64,000 nt of DNA, from the NCBI RefSeq assembly GCF_024594815.1, contig NZ_JANJOU010000013.1:62001-126000 (forward strand), read 5' to 3'. The translations under genes were made by a program, and so were the position numbers. The stretch is from Roseomonas populi (GTDB lineage: Bacteria; Pseudomonadota; Alphaproteobacteria; Acetobacterales; Acetobacteraceae). A model generated the notes under the pieces. The model searched no databases, had not been told where the DNA came from, and saw nothing but the letters and a program-made list of their open reading frames with translations. Shown here piece after piece: positions 10,521 through 20,041 of the stretch (position 1 is the stretch's first letter; each line of letters begins with the position of its first letter).

Positions 10521-10708
10521 ATGGGCTTTCCGTAAAATTATTTGACACCCGAAACCTAGCAGCACCCCACGAGTCTGGTTAGGCGTTTGTGTAACTCGCC
10601 GCGATAGGCCGCAACGATGATGCCGGCCGCCCCTTCCGGCATCTGCCGGCCATTGGCGCAGGAGCACAGGCCTCCCCATGTGCGAGGCCTTCGAGCGAGG
10701 GACACGCC

Positions 10709-11155
10709 ATGCCGCTGGACGGCCTGACCGACGACGAGGTCCGCACCATCCTTCTGAATACCCGCCGAATCGCGGTGGTCGGGGCCTCGGACAAGCCGAG
10801 CCGCCCCTCCTACGGTGTTTTCGGCTTCCTGCTGGGCCGCGGCTACAGCGCCATACCCGTGAACCCGGCGCTGGACGGGCGGGCGGTGCACGGGATGGCC
10901 GCCGTCCCTTCGCTGGAGGAGGCGGGGCCGCTGGACATGGTGGACGTGTTCCGCCGGAGCGAGGACACTGGCCCGGTGGTGGACGAAGCCATCCGCCTGG
11001 GCGCCAAGTCCATCTGGCTCCAGCTCGGCATCTGGAACGAGGAGGCGGCCGGGCGGGCCCGGGAAGCCGGCATCCCGATCGTGATGGACCGCTGCCCGGT
11101 GATCGAGTGGGGCCGCCTGCGCCTGCCCTCGCGGATCCCCGCGGGAGTAGCCTAA
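10709..11155 (+). CDS. CoA-binding domain protein (YccU type)
   Basis: 148-residue single-domain protein of the CoA_binding_2 family, a Rossmann fold related to the N-terminal part of succinyl-CoA ligase alpha. Seen: [33 protein letters not shown] at the nucleotide-binding loop, [33 protein letters not shown], then [15 protein letters not shown], whose Cys/E/W pattern is the family hallmark. Physiological role unknown. GAGGGA lies seven bases before the ATG. It is divergent from the RTX gene across about 190 bases. Confidence 0.92.
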   Translation: MPLDGLTDDEVRTILLNTRRIAVVGASDKPSRPSYGVFGFLLGRGYSAIPVNPALDGRAVHGMAAVPSLEEAGPLDMVDVFRRSEDTGPVVDEAIRLGAKSIWLQLGIWNEEAAGRAREAGIPIVMDRCPVIEWGRLRLPSRIPAGVA

Positions 11156-11249
11156 GACATCCTCACATTAAAATCTTGAAAGATTCCACCCGCCGGGCCA
11201 TCTCGGGCCCGTCGCGGGCATCCGCCCGCAACATGGAGCTTTGAGGGAC

Positions 11250-12071
11250 ATGACTGAGGAAGAACGCCGCATCATCACCGGCTACGTGGAGCGCGTCGCA
11301 GGCGCCGCCCAGCAGCCGGTGGCGACGTCATCCGGCCCCTGGGGCGGCCGCAGCGTGCCCAGCACGCAGCCCGCGCCCAACCTGCCGCCCGTGGACCCGG
11401 AGGCCGACCGGCTGATCTCCGACCTGTTCTCCCGTTACCCGGAGGCGCGGTACCGCATCACCCAGACCGCCTTCGTGCAGGAAGCGGCGCTGGTGCAGGC
11501 GCAGAACCGCATCCAGGAACTGGAGTGGCAGCTGGAGAACACGCAGCGGCAGGCGCAGGCCAACGCGCAGCCGCAGGGCGGTGGCGGGCTGTTCGGCGGC
11601 CTCTTCGGCGGCGGCAACCGCCAGCAGCAGCAGGTGCCCTTCACCCCGCGCCCGCAGCCCATCCAGCCGCCGCCGGGTGCGATGAACCCGGCGATGATGC
11701 AGCAGCAGGGCGGCCGCGGCTCGGGCTTTCTCGGCACCGCGCTGACCACGGCGGCGGGCGTCGCCGGTGGCATGGTGCTGGGCAATGCGCTGATGGGGAT
11801 GTTCTCCGGCGGCGCGGCGCACGCGGCGACCGGCGCGGCCACCGCGGCGTCCGATGCCGCCTCCGGTGCCACCGGTGCCTTCGGCGAGCAGGCGGTAAAC
11901 ACCCCGACCTCCTCTCCCTGGACCGATCCGGCCGGTACGGGCAATGACGCGACGCCCGTCTCGGACCAGGGCGGCTGGGGCGGCAACGACGCCGCGGGCT
12001 ACAACGATGCCCGGGGCTATGACGACGCGGCCGGCTATGACGACGCCGGCGGCTACGACGAGGACATCTGA
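11250..12071 (+). CDS. DUF2076 family protein
   Basis: 273-residue protein of the DUF2076 family. The N-terminal part MTEEERRIITGYVERV with LFSRYPEARYRITQTAFVQEAALVQAQNRIQELEWQLEN (about 57-97) is the family signature and is probably coiled coil. A Gly-rich link, a Gln/Pro-rich link and one hydrophobic segment (GFLGTALTTAAGVAGGMVLGNALMGMF, about 155-180) follow, then a repetitive C-terminus rich in Gly, Asp and Tyr (GYDDAAGYDDAGGYDE). The hydrophobic segment suggests an inner-membrane or periplasmic location. A TTG at 11241 would add three residues; the ATG at 11250 was preferred. Confidence 0.82.
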   Translation: MTEEERRIITGYVERVAGAAQQPVATSSGPWGGRSVPSTQPAPNLPPVDPEADRLISDLFSRYPEARYRITQTAFVQEAALVQAQNRIQELEWQLENTQRQAQANAQPQGGGGLFGGLFGGGNRQQQQVPFTPRPQPIQPPPGAMNPAMMQQQGGRGSGFLGTALTTAAGVAGGMVLGNALMGMFSGGAAHAATGAATAASDAASGATGAFGEQAVNTPTSSPWTDPAGTGNDATPVSDQGGWGGNDAAGYNDARGYDDAAGYDDAGGYDEDI

Positions 12072-12171
12072 GCCATCAGCACGGCTCATTGATCCCCGGG
12101 CTGACCGCCCGGATTGTCATTGACCGATCGGGGGTCGGGGGCCAGGGTTGTTTCCTGGAACCGGGCCCCCG

Positions 12172-13038
12172 ATGCGCATTCCCGACCTCGATCTCGACCT
12201 GCTCCGCTGCTTCGTGCAGGTGGCCGAGCGTGGCGGCTTCACCGCGGCGGGCCCGGCGCTCGGCCTGACGCAGTCCGCCATATCCCTGAAGATTCGCCGC
12301 CTGGAGGAGCTGCTGGGCCAGCGCGTGCTGGAGCGCACCAGCCGCACCGTGGCGCTGACCCCGCAGGGGGAGACGCTGCTCGCCTATGCGCGCCGCATGC
12401 TGGCGCTGAACGAGGAAGCGGTGCTCCGCCTCGTCGCCCCGCCCGTGACCGGCCGGCTGCGGCTCGGGGTCGCGGACCACTTCGTGCCGCGCAACCTCGC
12501 GCCCCTCCTCGCCCGCTTCGCCCGCACCCATCCCGGCGTGCGACTGGAGGTGGAGGTCGGCCGATCCCACGAGCTGCGCCGCGCCATGGAGGCCGGATCG
12601 CTCGACCTCGTCCTCGGCAAGCGGCGGGACGGCGAGAGCGAGGGCACCCTGCTCTGGACCGAGCCGGTGATCTGGGCCGCCTGCCCGGGCTGGGCGCCGC
12701 CGCCGGATCGCCCCCTGCCCCTGGCCATGCTGCCCGCCGGCTGCATGTTCCGGGACCGGGCGCTGGCCGCCCTGGCCCGCGCCGGGCTGGACTTCGAGAT
12801 CACCTATACCTCCGCCAGCCTGCTCGGCGTGGCGGCGGCGGCGCAGGCCGGGCTGGGCGCCACCGTGATCGGCGCCTCCGGCCTGCCGGACGGGCTGGCC
12901 CCCCTTTCCGGCCTGCCGCCGCTGGGCGCGGCGGAGATGGCGGTCTTCGGCGACCTGGCGGGGCTGGCACCCCTGGCCGCGCCGCTGGTGGAGGCCATCC
13001 GGGACACGGTGGGCTCCCCCGCGCCGCTGGCGGCCTGA
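12172..13038 (+). CDS. LysR-family transcriptional regulator
   Basis: 288-residue LysR regulator. The N-terminal winged helix-turn-helix is typical: LDLLRCFVQVAERGGFTAAGPALGLTQSAISLKIRRLEELLGQRVLERTSRTVALTPQGE (about 6-65), followed by the linker helix and a two-lobed effector domain starting at LRLGVADHFVPRNLAPLLARF. The effector is unknown. It is followed on the same strand by an MFS gene after 77 bases, the most likely target or operon partner. A TTG at 12148 would add eight residues; the ATG gives the usual LysR N-terminal length. Confidence 0.9.
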   Translation: MRIPDLDLDLLRCFVQVAERGGFTAAGPALGLTQSAISLKIRRLEELLGQRVLERTSRTVALTPQGETLLAYARRMLALNEEAVLRLVAPPVTGRLRLGVADHFVPRNLAPLLARFARTHPGVRLEVEVGRSHELRRAMEAGSLDLVLGKRRDGESEGTLLWTEPVIWAACPGWAPPPDRPLPLAMLPAGCMFRDRALAALARAGLDFEITYTSASLLGVAAAAQAGLGATVIGASGLPDGLAPLSGLPPLGAAEMAVFGDLAGLAPLAAPLVEAIRDTVGSPAPLAA

Positions 13039-13115
13039 CGCCTCCGCTTTCCGTGTGCCCGCCCTGCGAAGGGCGCGATTGACCGGCGCGCGGGCCGGGG
13101 CGCAGTTTCCGGCCC

Positions 13116-14366
13116 ATGCAGAACGAGAACGTCCCGGCGGCCGTGGCCGCGAAGCCCCAGCCGGACCGGGACTGGCGGATCATCGGCCTGATCGGGACGG
13201 GCCACTTCCTCTCCCACTTCTACATGCTCTGCCTCGCCCCGCTCTTTCCGCTGTGGAAGGAGGAGTTCGGCGTCTCCTACGCCGTGCTCGGCCTCTCGGT
13301 CGCGCTGATGAGCGCGGTGACGGCGCTGCTGCAAACCCCGGTTGGCTTCCTGGTGGACCGCCATGGTGCGCGGCCCTTCCTGGTCGGGGGCACGCTGCTG
13401 ATGGCGCTCTCGATCTCCGCCATGGCGCTGGCGCCGAACTACTGGGTGATCCTCGGCCTCGCCATCCTCTCGGGTATCGGCAACTCGGTCATCCACCCGG
13501 CGGACTACGCCATCCTCGGCAGCAGCATCGGGGAGAAGCGGATGGGCCGCGCCTTCGCCATGCACACCTTCACCGGCAATCTCGGCTTCGCCGCGGCGCC
13601 GCTGGCGCTGGGGCTGATGACCCAGACCCTCGGCCTGGGCTGGCGCCCAACCTTGCTGGCGCTGGGGCTGCTCGGGGTGCCGGTGGTGCTGGCCATCCTG
13701 CTCCAGTCCCGCATCCTGCAGGACCAGGCGCGGCCGAAAAAGGGCAAGGCGCCGGTGGGGCGGGAGGTGCTGCTCTCCCGCACCATGCTGATGTTCTTCG
13801 CCTTCTTCCTGCTCTCCTCCATGGCCGGGGCCGGCATCCAGTCCTTCCTGATCGCCACGCTGGACCAGCTCTGGGGCACGCCGCTCACCGTCGCCTCCCT
13901 CGCCCTCACGGGCTACGTGACGGGGGCGACCAGCGGCGTGCTGCTCGGCGGCTGGTACGCGGACCGGCACACCCGGCACTTCACCTTCGTCACGGGGCTG
14001 ACGGCGCTCTCCGTGGCGCTGTTCCTGGCGATGGGGCTGGTGCCGCTGCCGGAGGCGGTCCTGCCTTTCGTGGCCTTCATCGCGGGCGGGGCGCTCGGGG
14101 CCTCCCGCACGCCGCGGGATGTCATGGTGAAGAACGCCGCTCCTCCGGGGCAGATGGGCAAGGTGTTCGGCTTCATCTCCTCCGGCCTGCCCTTGGGCAG
14201 CGCCATCACGCCCGTGCCCTTCGGGATGATGCTGGACCGCGGCATGGCCTGGATGGTGCTGCCCACCGTGGCGGCGCTGCTCGTCGCCTCCCTCTTCTGC
14301 GCGGGCACCGCGCGGGGCGAGGCGCTGCGCGCGGCCCGGCCCCCTGCCCCCCTGCCGGCCGAATAG
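13116..14366 (+). CDS. MFS transporter, fosmidomycin-resistance-like group
   Basis: 416-residue inner-membrane transporter with about 12 predicted helices. HFLSHFYMLCLAPLFPLWKEEFGVSYAVLGLSVALMSAVTALLQTPVGFLVDRHGARPFLVGG is the start of the Fsr/FosR-like MFS group, with the loop 2-3 motif VDRHGARP. Substrate unknown; relatives export drugs or move organic acids. It is downstream of a LysR gene and upstream of a TRIC-type channel gene (8-base gap), so the three plus-strand genes may be co-expressed. Confidence 0.88.
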   Translation: MQNENVPAAVAAKPQPDRDWRIIGLIGTGHFLSHFYMLCLAPLFPLWKEEFGVSYAVLGLSVALMSAVTALLQTPVGFLVDRHGARPFLVGGTLLMALSISAMALAPNYWVILGLAILSGIGNSVIHPADYAILGSSIGEKRMGRAFAMHTFTGNLGFAAAPLALGLMTQTLGLGWRPTLLALGLLGVPVVLAILLQSRILQDQARPKKGKAPVGREVLLSRTMLMFFAFFLLSSMAGAGIQSFLIATLDQLWGTPLTVASLALTGYVTGATSGVLLGGWYADRHTRHFTFVTGLTALSVALFLAMGLVPLPEAVLPFVAFIAGGALGASRTPRDVMVKNAAPPGQMGKVFGFISSGLPLGSAITPVPFGMMLDRGMAWMVLPTVAALLVASLFCAGTARGEALRAARPPAPLPAE

Positions 14367-14373
14367 CCGGGGG

Positions 14374-15072
14374 ATGGCGGCGCCCTTCGACCTGGCGCTG
14401 GAGGCGCTGGGCTGGATCGGTACCGCCGCCTTCGCCACGGCCGGCGCGCTGACGGCCGCGCGCAAGCGAATGGATCCCGTGGGCTTCCTGCTGGTGGCGG
14501 GGGTCACGGCCTTCGGGGGCGGCGCGCTGCGCGACCTGTTGCTGGGCCTGCCCGTGGCCTGGCTGTCCCGCCCCGACCTCGCCCTGCTCGCGGCCATCTG
14601 CGCCCTGGCCGTGTTCTTCGCCGCACCGAGGGTGGAGCGCCGCGTGGCGCTGCTGCTCTGGGCCGATGCGGCGGGGATGGCGGTCTTCGCAGTGCTGGGG
14701 GCGGAGGCGGCCGCCCGTGCCGGCGCCGCGACCTGGGTCTGCGTGCTGATGGGGGTGATGACCGCCAGCTTCGGCGGGCTGATCCGGGACGTGATCTGCG
14801 GCGAGATCCCGCTGATCCTGCGGCGGGAGATCTACGCCACCGCCGCCGCGGCCGGGGCGGGGCTGTTCCTGGCATTGCACGCGATGGGCGCGGACCGGAC
14901 GATCGCGGTCGGGGCCGGCGGGCTGGCTGCCTTCCTGATCCGGGCCGCGGCATTGGGCGGGGGCTGGTCCCTGCCAGCCTATGGCGGCAAGGCGGCGAGC
15001 GGCGCGGCCGATCCGGTCCCGGGAAGTACGGAGAGGACGGAAGCCGCGCGCCGCGCCTCATCAGCACCCTGA
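14374..15072 (+). CDS. TRIC/YicG-type membrane protein (UPF0126)
   Basis: 232-residue inner-membrane protein made of two UPF0126 repeats, the prokaryotic relatives of trimeric intracellular cation channels. The repeated signatures are AFATAGALTAARKRMDPVGFLLVAGVTAFGGGALRDLLLG and its second copy FAVLGAEAAARAG...MGVMTASFGGLIRDVICGEIPLIL. About six or seven helices are predicted. The C-terminal 30 residues are a polar Ser/Ala/Glu-rich tail, an add-on to the usual 200-residue core. Transport of glycine or monovalent cations is reported for relatives; here it is inferred. Confidence 0.9.
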   Translation: MAAPFDLALEALGWIGTAAFATAGALTAARKRMDPVGFLLVAGVTAFGGGALRDLLLGLPVAWLSRPDLALLAAICALAVFFAAPRVERRVALLLWADAAGMAVFAVLGAEAAARAGAATWVCVLMGVMTASFGGLIRDVICGEIPLILRREIYATAAAAGAGLFLALHAMGADRTIAVGAGGLAAFLIRAAALGGGWSLPAYGGKAASGAADPVPGSTERTEAARRASSAP

Positions 15073-15118
15073 GCCTTGCGCCAGGGCGGCCATGCGGGGG
15101 CTGCCCCCCTAAGCGAAA

Positions 15119-15142
15119 CGCCCCGGCCTTGCGGCCGGGGCG
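15119..15142 (-). terminator. Intrinsic terminator after dctA
   Basis: A perfect 10-bp stem CGCCCCGGCC / GGCCGGGGCG with loop TTGC. On the minus strand it is followed by TTTCGCTT, so it most likely ends dctA, 13 bases upstream; it may also stop the convergent TRIC gene. Confidence 0.7.
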
Positions 15143-15154
15143 TCCCCGTGAACC

Positions 15155-16480
15155 TCAGTTGCCCGCGCGCGGCTCGGGCAGTGGCACCACCGGCCCGGGC
15201 TGCGGCCCGGCCCCGGCGATGGGGGGAGTGCCGGAGAGCGCCTGGCGCAGCTGGGCCGGGTTCAGCTCGCCTTCCCAGCGGGAGATGGCGATGCAGGCCA
15301 CGCCGTTGCCGATGAGGTTTGTCAGGGCACGGCACTCGCTCATGAACTTGTCGATGCCGATCAGCACGGCGAGCGAGGCGAGCGGGATATCCGGGATCAC
15401 CGAGAGGGTGGCGGCGAGGGTGATGAAGCCCGCGCCCGTGACGCCGGAGGCGCCCTTGGAGGTGAGCATGGCCACCAGCAGGATCGTCAGCTCCTGCCCC
15501 CAGGTGATGTGGGTGTTCGTGGCATAGGCCAGGAACATGGTGGACAGCGTCATGTAGATGTTCGTGCCGTCCAGGTTGAAGGAGTAGCCGAGCGGCACGG
15601 TGATGCCGACCACCTTCGGGGAGGCGCCGAGGCCCTCCATCTTGCGCATGATCTGCGCCAGCACCGATTCGGAGGAGGAGGTGCCTAGGACGATCAGCAG
15701 CTCCTCCCGGATGTAGTTGACGAAGCGGAAGATGGAGAAGCCGCAGAAGCGCGCAATGGCGCCGAGAACCACCACCACGAAGAAGATCGCGGTCAGGTAG
15801 AAGGTGGCCACCAGCTCCGCCAGCCGCGCGAGCGAGCCGAAGCCGTAGGCGCCGATGGTGAAGGCCATGGCGCCGAAGGCGCCGACGGGCGCGGCCTTCA
15901 CGACGATGGAGACGATGCCGAAGAACACCGCGCCGGCGGCATCGATGGCGTGGGAGATGGGCTCGCGCAGCTTGTCCGGCAGGGCGTTGATGGCGAAGCC
16001 CGTCAGCACGGCCAGCAGCAGCACCTGCAGCAGGTCGCCGCCCGCGAAGGCGCTGACGAAGGTATCGGGGATGATGCCCAGAAGGTGGGCCGTCACGCTG
16101 TCATTCGCCGCCTTCTGCGCGAAGCCCTGGATGGCGTTCGCGTTCATCTGGCTGGCATCGATGTTGAAGCCCTCTCCCGTGCGGAAGATCTTCGCGACGC
16201 CAAGGCCGATGATGAGGGCGAAGGTGGAGACCACCTCGAAATAGACCAGCGCCTTGATGCCGACGCGGCCGACGCTCTTCGCATCCCGCACGGAGGCGAT
16301 GCCGTGGACGATGGTGAAGAACACCACCGGGGCGATCACCATTCGGATGAGCTTTACGAAGCCATCGCCGAGCGGGCGCATCGCCGCCCCGGTCTCAGGC
16401 CAGATCACGCCCACGGCGACACCGAGGACGATAGCGATGAGGACCTGCACGTAGAGCAGGGAAAGGGCGCGTCTGATCAT
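15155..16480 (-). CDS. dctA: C4-dicarboxylate:cation symporter DctA
   Basis: 441-residue inner-membrane transporter for succinate, fumarate and malate, of the DAACS family. Family marks in order: [20 protein letters not shown], the Ser-rich hairpin [17 protein letters not shown], the helix-7 motif [11 protein letters not shown], and the second hairpin [20 protein letters not shown], then [19 protein letters not shown]. Length and motifs are complete. The C-terminus carries a Pro-rich tail (about 25 residues) that E. coli DctA lacks. No DctB/DctD sensor pair is adjacent, and no sigma-54 GG/GC pair was recognised upstream. Confidence 0.95.
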   Translation of the reverse strand: MIRRALSLLYVQVLIAIVLGVAVGVIWPETGAAMRPLGDGFVKLIRMVIAPVVFFTIVHGIASVRDAKSVGRVGIKALVYFEVVSTFALIIGLGVAKIFRTGEGFNIDASQMNANAIQGFAQKAANDSVTAHLLGIIPDTFVSAFAGGDLLQVLLLAVLTGFAINALPDKLREPISHAIDAAGAVFFGIVSIVVKAAPVGAFGAMAFTIGAYGFGSLARLAELVATFYLTAIFFVVVVLGAIARFCGFSIFRFVNYIREELLIVLGTSSSESVLAQIMRKMEGLGASPKVVGITVPLGYSFNLDGTNIYMTLSTMFLAYATNTHITWGQELTILLVAMLTSKGASGVTGAGFITLAATLSVIPDIPLASLAVLIGIDKFMSECRALTNLIGNGVACIAISRWEGELNPAQLRQALSGTPPIAGAGPQPGPVVPLPEPRAGN

Positions 16481-16802
16481 GAATATTCCGTGCCGTGGGC
16501 GGCCGGAACGCGTGGCCCTGCCCTGTTCAGGGCATGGCTTATGACAGACGACTTATAGAGGACAACAGGAACGCGCCGTGGATTGCTCCGCGTTCACGTC
16601 ATGGCTCCCGAATACATCCCCCCTACATTAAACGGTCGTCATGTATCTGCCGGGATACTTTCCTCCTTCCTTGCCGCCGGGCCGAAGCGTTGTCGTGACG
16701 TCGGTCGCCCGGCTGTCGCACCCGCCAAGCACGGAGCCGGCCCAAAGCGGGCGAACCTTCTATGTTGCGATAAAGGAACGTTGCCGGCACGCTGCACGGG
16801 CC
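16481..16802. other. Intergenic region between divergent dctA and muramidase gene
   Basis: About 320 bases of lower GC than the surroundings, with AT patches near 16485-16495, 16551-16562 and 16620-16650. It must hold the promoters of two divergent genes. No clear -35/-10 pair, riboswitch or RNA gene could be supported. Confidence 0.5.
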
Positions 16803-17633
16803 ATGGCGTGGGAGGGGATGGTGGAAAATCTGCGCGGGCGTGGGCGTCCGTTCACGGGCCTCGGCCTTCAGGCGGCCGTGACCGCCATGGGGCTGGATCC
16901 GGCCAGCGACCTTCCCCGCCTATGGGCCGTCCTGACCGTGGAGAGCCGCGGCTTCGGCTTCCAGCCGGACCGCCGGCCCAAGCTGCTCTTCGAGCGCCAC
17001 GTCTTTTCGCGCGAAACGGACCGGCGCTTCGACAAACGGGCGCCCGACCTGTCGAACAGCGAGGCGGGCGGCTATATCGGCGGCGCCGCGGAGTATGAGC
17101 GGCTCGACCGGGCCGTCGCCCTGCTCGCCGATGCCGGGCAGGCGCCGGAAGCCGCCCTCCGCAGCGCCTCCTGGGGACTAGGCCAGGTGATGGGCTTCAA
17201 CCACGAGACCGCCGGATTCCCCTCGGCCGCCGCCATGGTTGCGGCGATCCTCGACGAGGAGGACGAGCACCTGATGGCAATGGCGGGCTTCGTGAGGGCT
17301 CACAAGCTGGGTCCGAAGCTGAAGGCCGGCGATTGGGAAGCGGTCGCCAAGACCTACAACGGCAAGAACTTCGCGGAGCACGGCTACCACATCAAGCTCC
17401 GGCAGGCCTTCGAGAAGTTCAGTTCCGGGGTCTCGCGGGACTTGCCGATCCGGCGGGCCCAGGCCGCTCTCCTCTACCTGGGCTTCGGGAAGACCATGGG
17501 CGATGTGGACGGCGTGCTGGGAGACAACACGCGCCGCGCCATCCGGGCCTGGCGCCTCCATGCGGGGCTGCCGGACAGCGACCGGCTGGATGGCGGTGAC
17601 TTCGACCTCCTGATGGCCGCAGCGGGGCTATGA
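16803..17633 (+). CDS. N-acetylmuramidase (DUF3380) with C-terminal peptidoglycan-binding domain
   Basis: 276-residue, endolysin-like protein. Residues about 25-195 are an N-acetylmuramidase domain of the phage endolysin type: AVLTVESRGFGF with the likely catalytic Glu47, RRPKLLFERHVFSRET, ASWGLGQVMGFNHETAGF, and VAKTYNGKNFAEHGYHIKL. Residues about 205-275 form a peptidoglycan-binding domain (AQAALLYLGFGKTMGDVDGVLGDNTRRAIRAWRL). No signal peptide or holin is visible, and no phage genes flank it, so it looks like a domesticated lysin or a remnant. The start is uncertain: ATG 16803, ATG 16818, or an in-frame ATG at 16641 that adds an unrelated 54 residues. Confidence 0.8.
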   Translation: MAWEGMVENLRGRGRPFTGLGLQAAVTAMGLDPASDLPRLWAVLTVESRGFGFQPDRRPKLLFERHVFSRETDRRFDKRAPDLSNSEAGGYIGGAAEYERLDRAVALLADAGQAPEAALRSASWGLGQVMGFNHETAGFPSAAAMVAAILDEEDEHLMAMAGFVRAHKLGPKLKAGDWEAVAKTYNGKNFAEHGYHIKLRQAFEKFSSGVSRDLPIRRAQAALLYLGFGKTMGDVDGVLGDNTRRAIRAWRLHAGLPDSDRLDGGDFDLLMAAAGL

Positions 17634-17723
17634 GCCGCCCCGGACGGGCGGGCCGAACTCTCCCGGGGCCAGGCGCGTCCGATCCCTTCCCGCCGCACGC
17701 CCGGCCGCCCTGGCCGGGGCAAG

Positions 17724-18857
17724 CTATGCGCCCGCGAGCCCCAGCATCTCCGCGTAGCGCGGCGTCGCCTTCAGCCCCGTGCCGGTGAGGACCACCACCA
17801 CCCGCTCCCCGGGCCGGATCTGGCCATCCGCCGCCAACCGGCCGAGCGCCGCGGCGGCCTGGGCGCAGGTCGGTTCCACGTAGAGGCCCTGGCGGGCGAG
17901 GCCGAGGGCGGCGGCAGCGATCTCCTCCTCCTCCAGCAGCACCGCGCCGCCGGCGCTGCGGCGGAGCGCGCCCAGCACCTCGGCGGGGCGGATCGGCTGG
18001 GCAATGGCGGTGCCCTCGGCGATGGTCGGGCGGGGCGGTTCCGGCGGCAGGCCGAGGAACTCGCGGGCCATGGGGCCGCAATTAGCGGGCTGGGCGGCGT
18101 AGAGGCGTGGCAGGCGCGATATGGCGCCGGCACGCAGAAGCTCCCCGAAGCCGATGTCGCAGCCCAGCACGTTCGAGCCCGCGCCGCAGGGGATCACCAC
18201 CGCGTCCGGCGCCTCGAAGCCCAGGTCCTCCCACAGCTCGTAGGCCAGGGTCTTGGTGCCCTGGAGGAAGAAGGGATGCCAGTTGTGGCTGGCGTAGAAG
18301 AAGCCGGAGGACGGGTCGTTCCCCTGCCGCAGCGCCTCGTCCGCGCAGTCCTGCCGGGTGCCGGGGGTGAGCTGGATCTCGGCACCCACGGCGCGGGACT
18401 GCACGGTCTTCGCCGGCGAGGTGCTGTCCGGCACCAGGATGCGCGCCCCCATCCCGCCGGCGGCGGCGTAGGTGGCGATCGCCGCGCCGCCATTGCCGGA
18501 GGAGTCCTCCAGCACCGCCGTGATTCCCTGGTCCCGCAACAGGGAGAGCATCACGGCGGCGCCACGGTCCTTGAAGGAGCCGGTGGGCATCAGCCACTCG
18601 CACTTGAACAGCGCTTCGAACCCTTTCCAGGCGCGGGGGACGAGCGGGGTGCGGCCCTCCCCCATCGTGATCGGCGCGCGGGGGCGGAAGGGCAGCGCGG
18701 CGGCGTAGCGCCACAGGCCCGCGGCTGCGGGGTTGATCGCGTCCCGCCCGATTCCCGGCAGGTCCGTCAGCAACAGCGGCTGCCCGTCCTCCCCGCGCCA
18801 GCGCGGGACCTCCAGCGGCCAGGTCTGTCCGGTGCGCGGGTCGAGATAGGCGGTCAT
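17724..18857 (-). CDS. PLP-dependent lyase/synthase, threonine synthase-like
   Basis: 377-residue fold-type II PLP enzyme similar to threonine synthase. The PLP lysine is in LMPTGSFKDRGAAVML (near residue 95); SSGNGGAAIATYAAAGG is the substrate/phosphate region and VIPCGAGSNVLG the PLP-phosphate loop. The N-terminal MTAYLDPRTGQTWPLEVPRW matches the threonine synthase-like group that lacks the large N-terminal domain of ThrC. The reaction (threonine synthesis or another beta/gamma-replacement) cannot be decided. The start is supported by GGAAGGAG. It shares a 68-base divergent promoter region with the M20 peptidase gene. Confidence 0.85.
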   Translation of the reverse strand: MTAYLDPRTGQTWPLEVPRWRGEDGQPLLLTDLPGIGRDAINPAAAGLWRYAAALPFRPRAPITMGEGRTPLVPRAWKGFEALFKCEWLMPTGSFKDRGAAVMLSLLRDQGITAVLEDSSGNGGAAIATYAAAGGMGARILVPDSTSPAKTVQSRAVGAEIQLTPGTRQDCADEALRQGNDPSSGFFYASHNWHPFFLQGTKTLAYELWEDLGFEAPDAVVIPCGAGSNVLGCDIGFGELLRAGAISRLPRLYAAQPANCGPMAREFLGLPPEPPRPTIAEGTAIAQPIRPAEVLGALRRSAGGAVLLEEEEIAAAALGLARQGLYVEPTCAQAAAALGRLAADGQIRPGERVVVVLTGTGLKATPRYAEMLGLAGA

Positions 18858-18925
18858 GGGCGCTCCTTCCGGCAAGGCGGCGCACCCTGTCTTGCGGCGG
18901 CGGGGCCCGCAAGGGATACACCGGC

Positions 18926-20041
18926 ATGACCGACTACACCGATGCCGAGGCCGTTCGCGCCCTGGCCGCCGACCTCGTCCGGATCGACAGCCGCTCCTTC
19001 GTCTCCAACCTTCCTGTCGCGGAGCGGGTGGAAGCGGAGTTGAAGGGGTTCGAGGTTGAGCGCCTGGACTACGAGGACGCGAACGGCGTTCCCAAGCGCG
19101 CCATCGTCGCCCATCGCGGCGGGCCGGGCGGGCTGGCGCTTTCCGGCCACCTGGACACGGTGCCCGACACGGGCTGGCAGGAGGACCCCTTCTCCGCCCG
19201 CGTGGACGAGGCAGGGCTGATGCACGGGCTGGGCACCGCCGACATGAAGGGGCCGGTGGCCGCCTGCATCGTGGCCGCGCAGGGCCTGCCCGCGGACGTC
19301 CCGGTGACACTGCTGATCACCACGGACGAGGAGACGACGAAGGCCGGCGCCCAGATCGTCGCGGAGCGATCGGAGCTGGCGCGCCGCGCGGCGCTGCGCG
19401 GCATCATCGTGGCGGAGCCGACGCGGCTGGCGCCCATCCGCGGCCATCGCGGCACGGTCAATTTCGAGGCGGTGGCGAGCGGCAGCCAGGCCCACTCCTC
19501 CACCGGGATCGGGGTGAACGCCAACCTCGCGCTGATTCCCTTCCTGGCCGAGATGAAGGCCCTGCACGACCGGCTGCGAACCGAGCCGGCCTGGCGCGTG
19601 GCGGATTACGAGCCGCCCTTCCCCGACTTCAACATCGTGCTCGACAACCACGGCACCGCGATCAACGTGACCGTGGCGCGCGCCACGGCACGGATGAAGT
19701 TCCGCTACTCCCGCGCGCTGGACCCCGCCCCGGTGATCGAGGCGGTTCGGGAAGCGGCCGGGCGCCACGGATTGGGCCTGAACTTCGTGGTGGACGGCTC
19801 CCCGCCCGAGCTGCCGGCGGGGCACTCCCTGGTACAGCTGGCGGAAGCGGCGACGGGTCAGGCGGCGCGCACCGTGCCCTTCGGCACGGACGCGACGCGG
19901 CTGAACGCGCTGGCGCCTTGCGTGGTGCTAGGCCCCGGCGACATCGGCGTTGCCCACTCCCCTGGAGAGTACGTGCCCGTGGCGGAGCTGGCGGCGGCCG
20001 TTCCGCTGTTCCGCGGCCTGCTGCATACGGCGGCGCAGTAA
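18926..20041 (+). CDS. M20-family peptidase/deacylase (ArgE/DapE type)
   Basis: 371-residue zinc hydrolase of the M20 family. Metal-site motifs: SGHLDTVPD (His, Asp), GLGTADMKGPVAACI (Asp), ITTDEETTKAGAQ (catalytic Glu pair), VAEPTRLAPIRGHRG (Glu), and a C-terminal HSPGEYVPV (His). The lid domain starts near GTVNFEAVASGSQAHSSTG. Likely substrates are N-acyl amino acids (acetylornithine, succinyl-diaminopimelate or dipeptides); the sequence does not settle it. AAGGGA lies nine bases before the ATG. It is divergent from the PLP-enzyme gene, suggesting a shared amino-acid pathway. Confidence 0.9.
   Translation: MTDYTDAEAVRALAADLVRIDSRSFVSNLPVAERVEAELKGFEVERLDYEDANGVPKRAIVAHRGGPGGLALSGHLDTVPDTGWQEDPFSARVDEAGLMHGLGTADMKGPVAACIVAAQGLPADVPVTLLITTDEETTKAGAQIVAERSELARRAALRGIIVAEPTRLAPIRGHRGTVNFEAVASGSQAHSSTGIGVNANLALIPFLAEMKALHDRLRTEPAWRVADYEPPFPDFNIVLDNHGTAINVTVARATARMKFRYSRALDPAPVIEAVREAAGRHGLGLNFVVDGSPPELPAGHSLVQLAEAATGQAARTVPFGTDATRLNALAPCVVLGPGDIGVAHSPGEYVPVAELAAAVPLFRGLLHTAAQ

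Noticed and set aside
12098-12116. A CCGGGC/GCCCGG hairpin after the DUF2076 gene as a terminator
   Set aside because: The six-base stem is short and has no T tract, so it is not clearly more than chance at this GC content.
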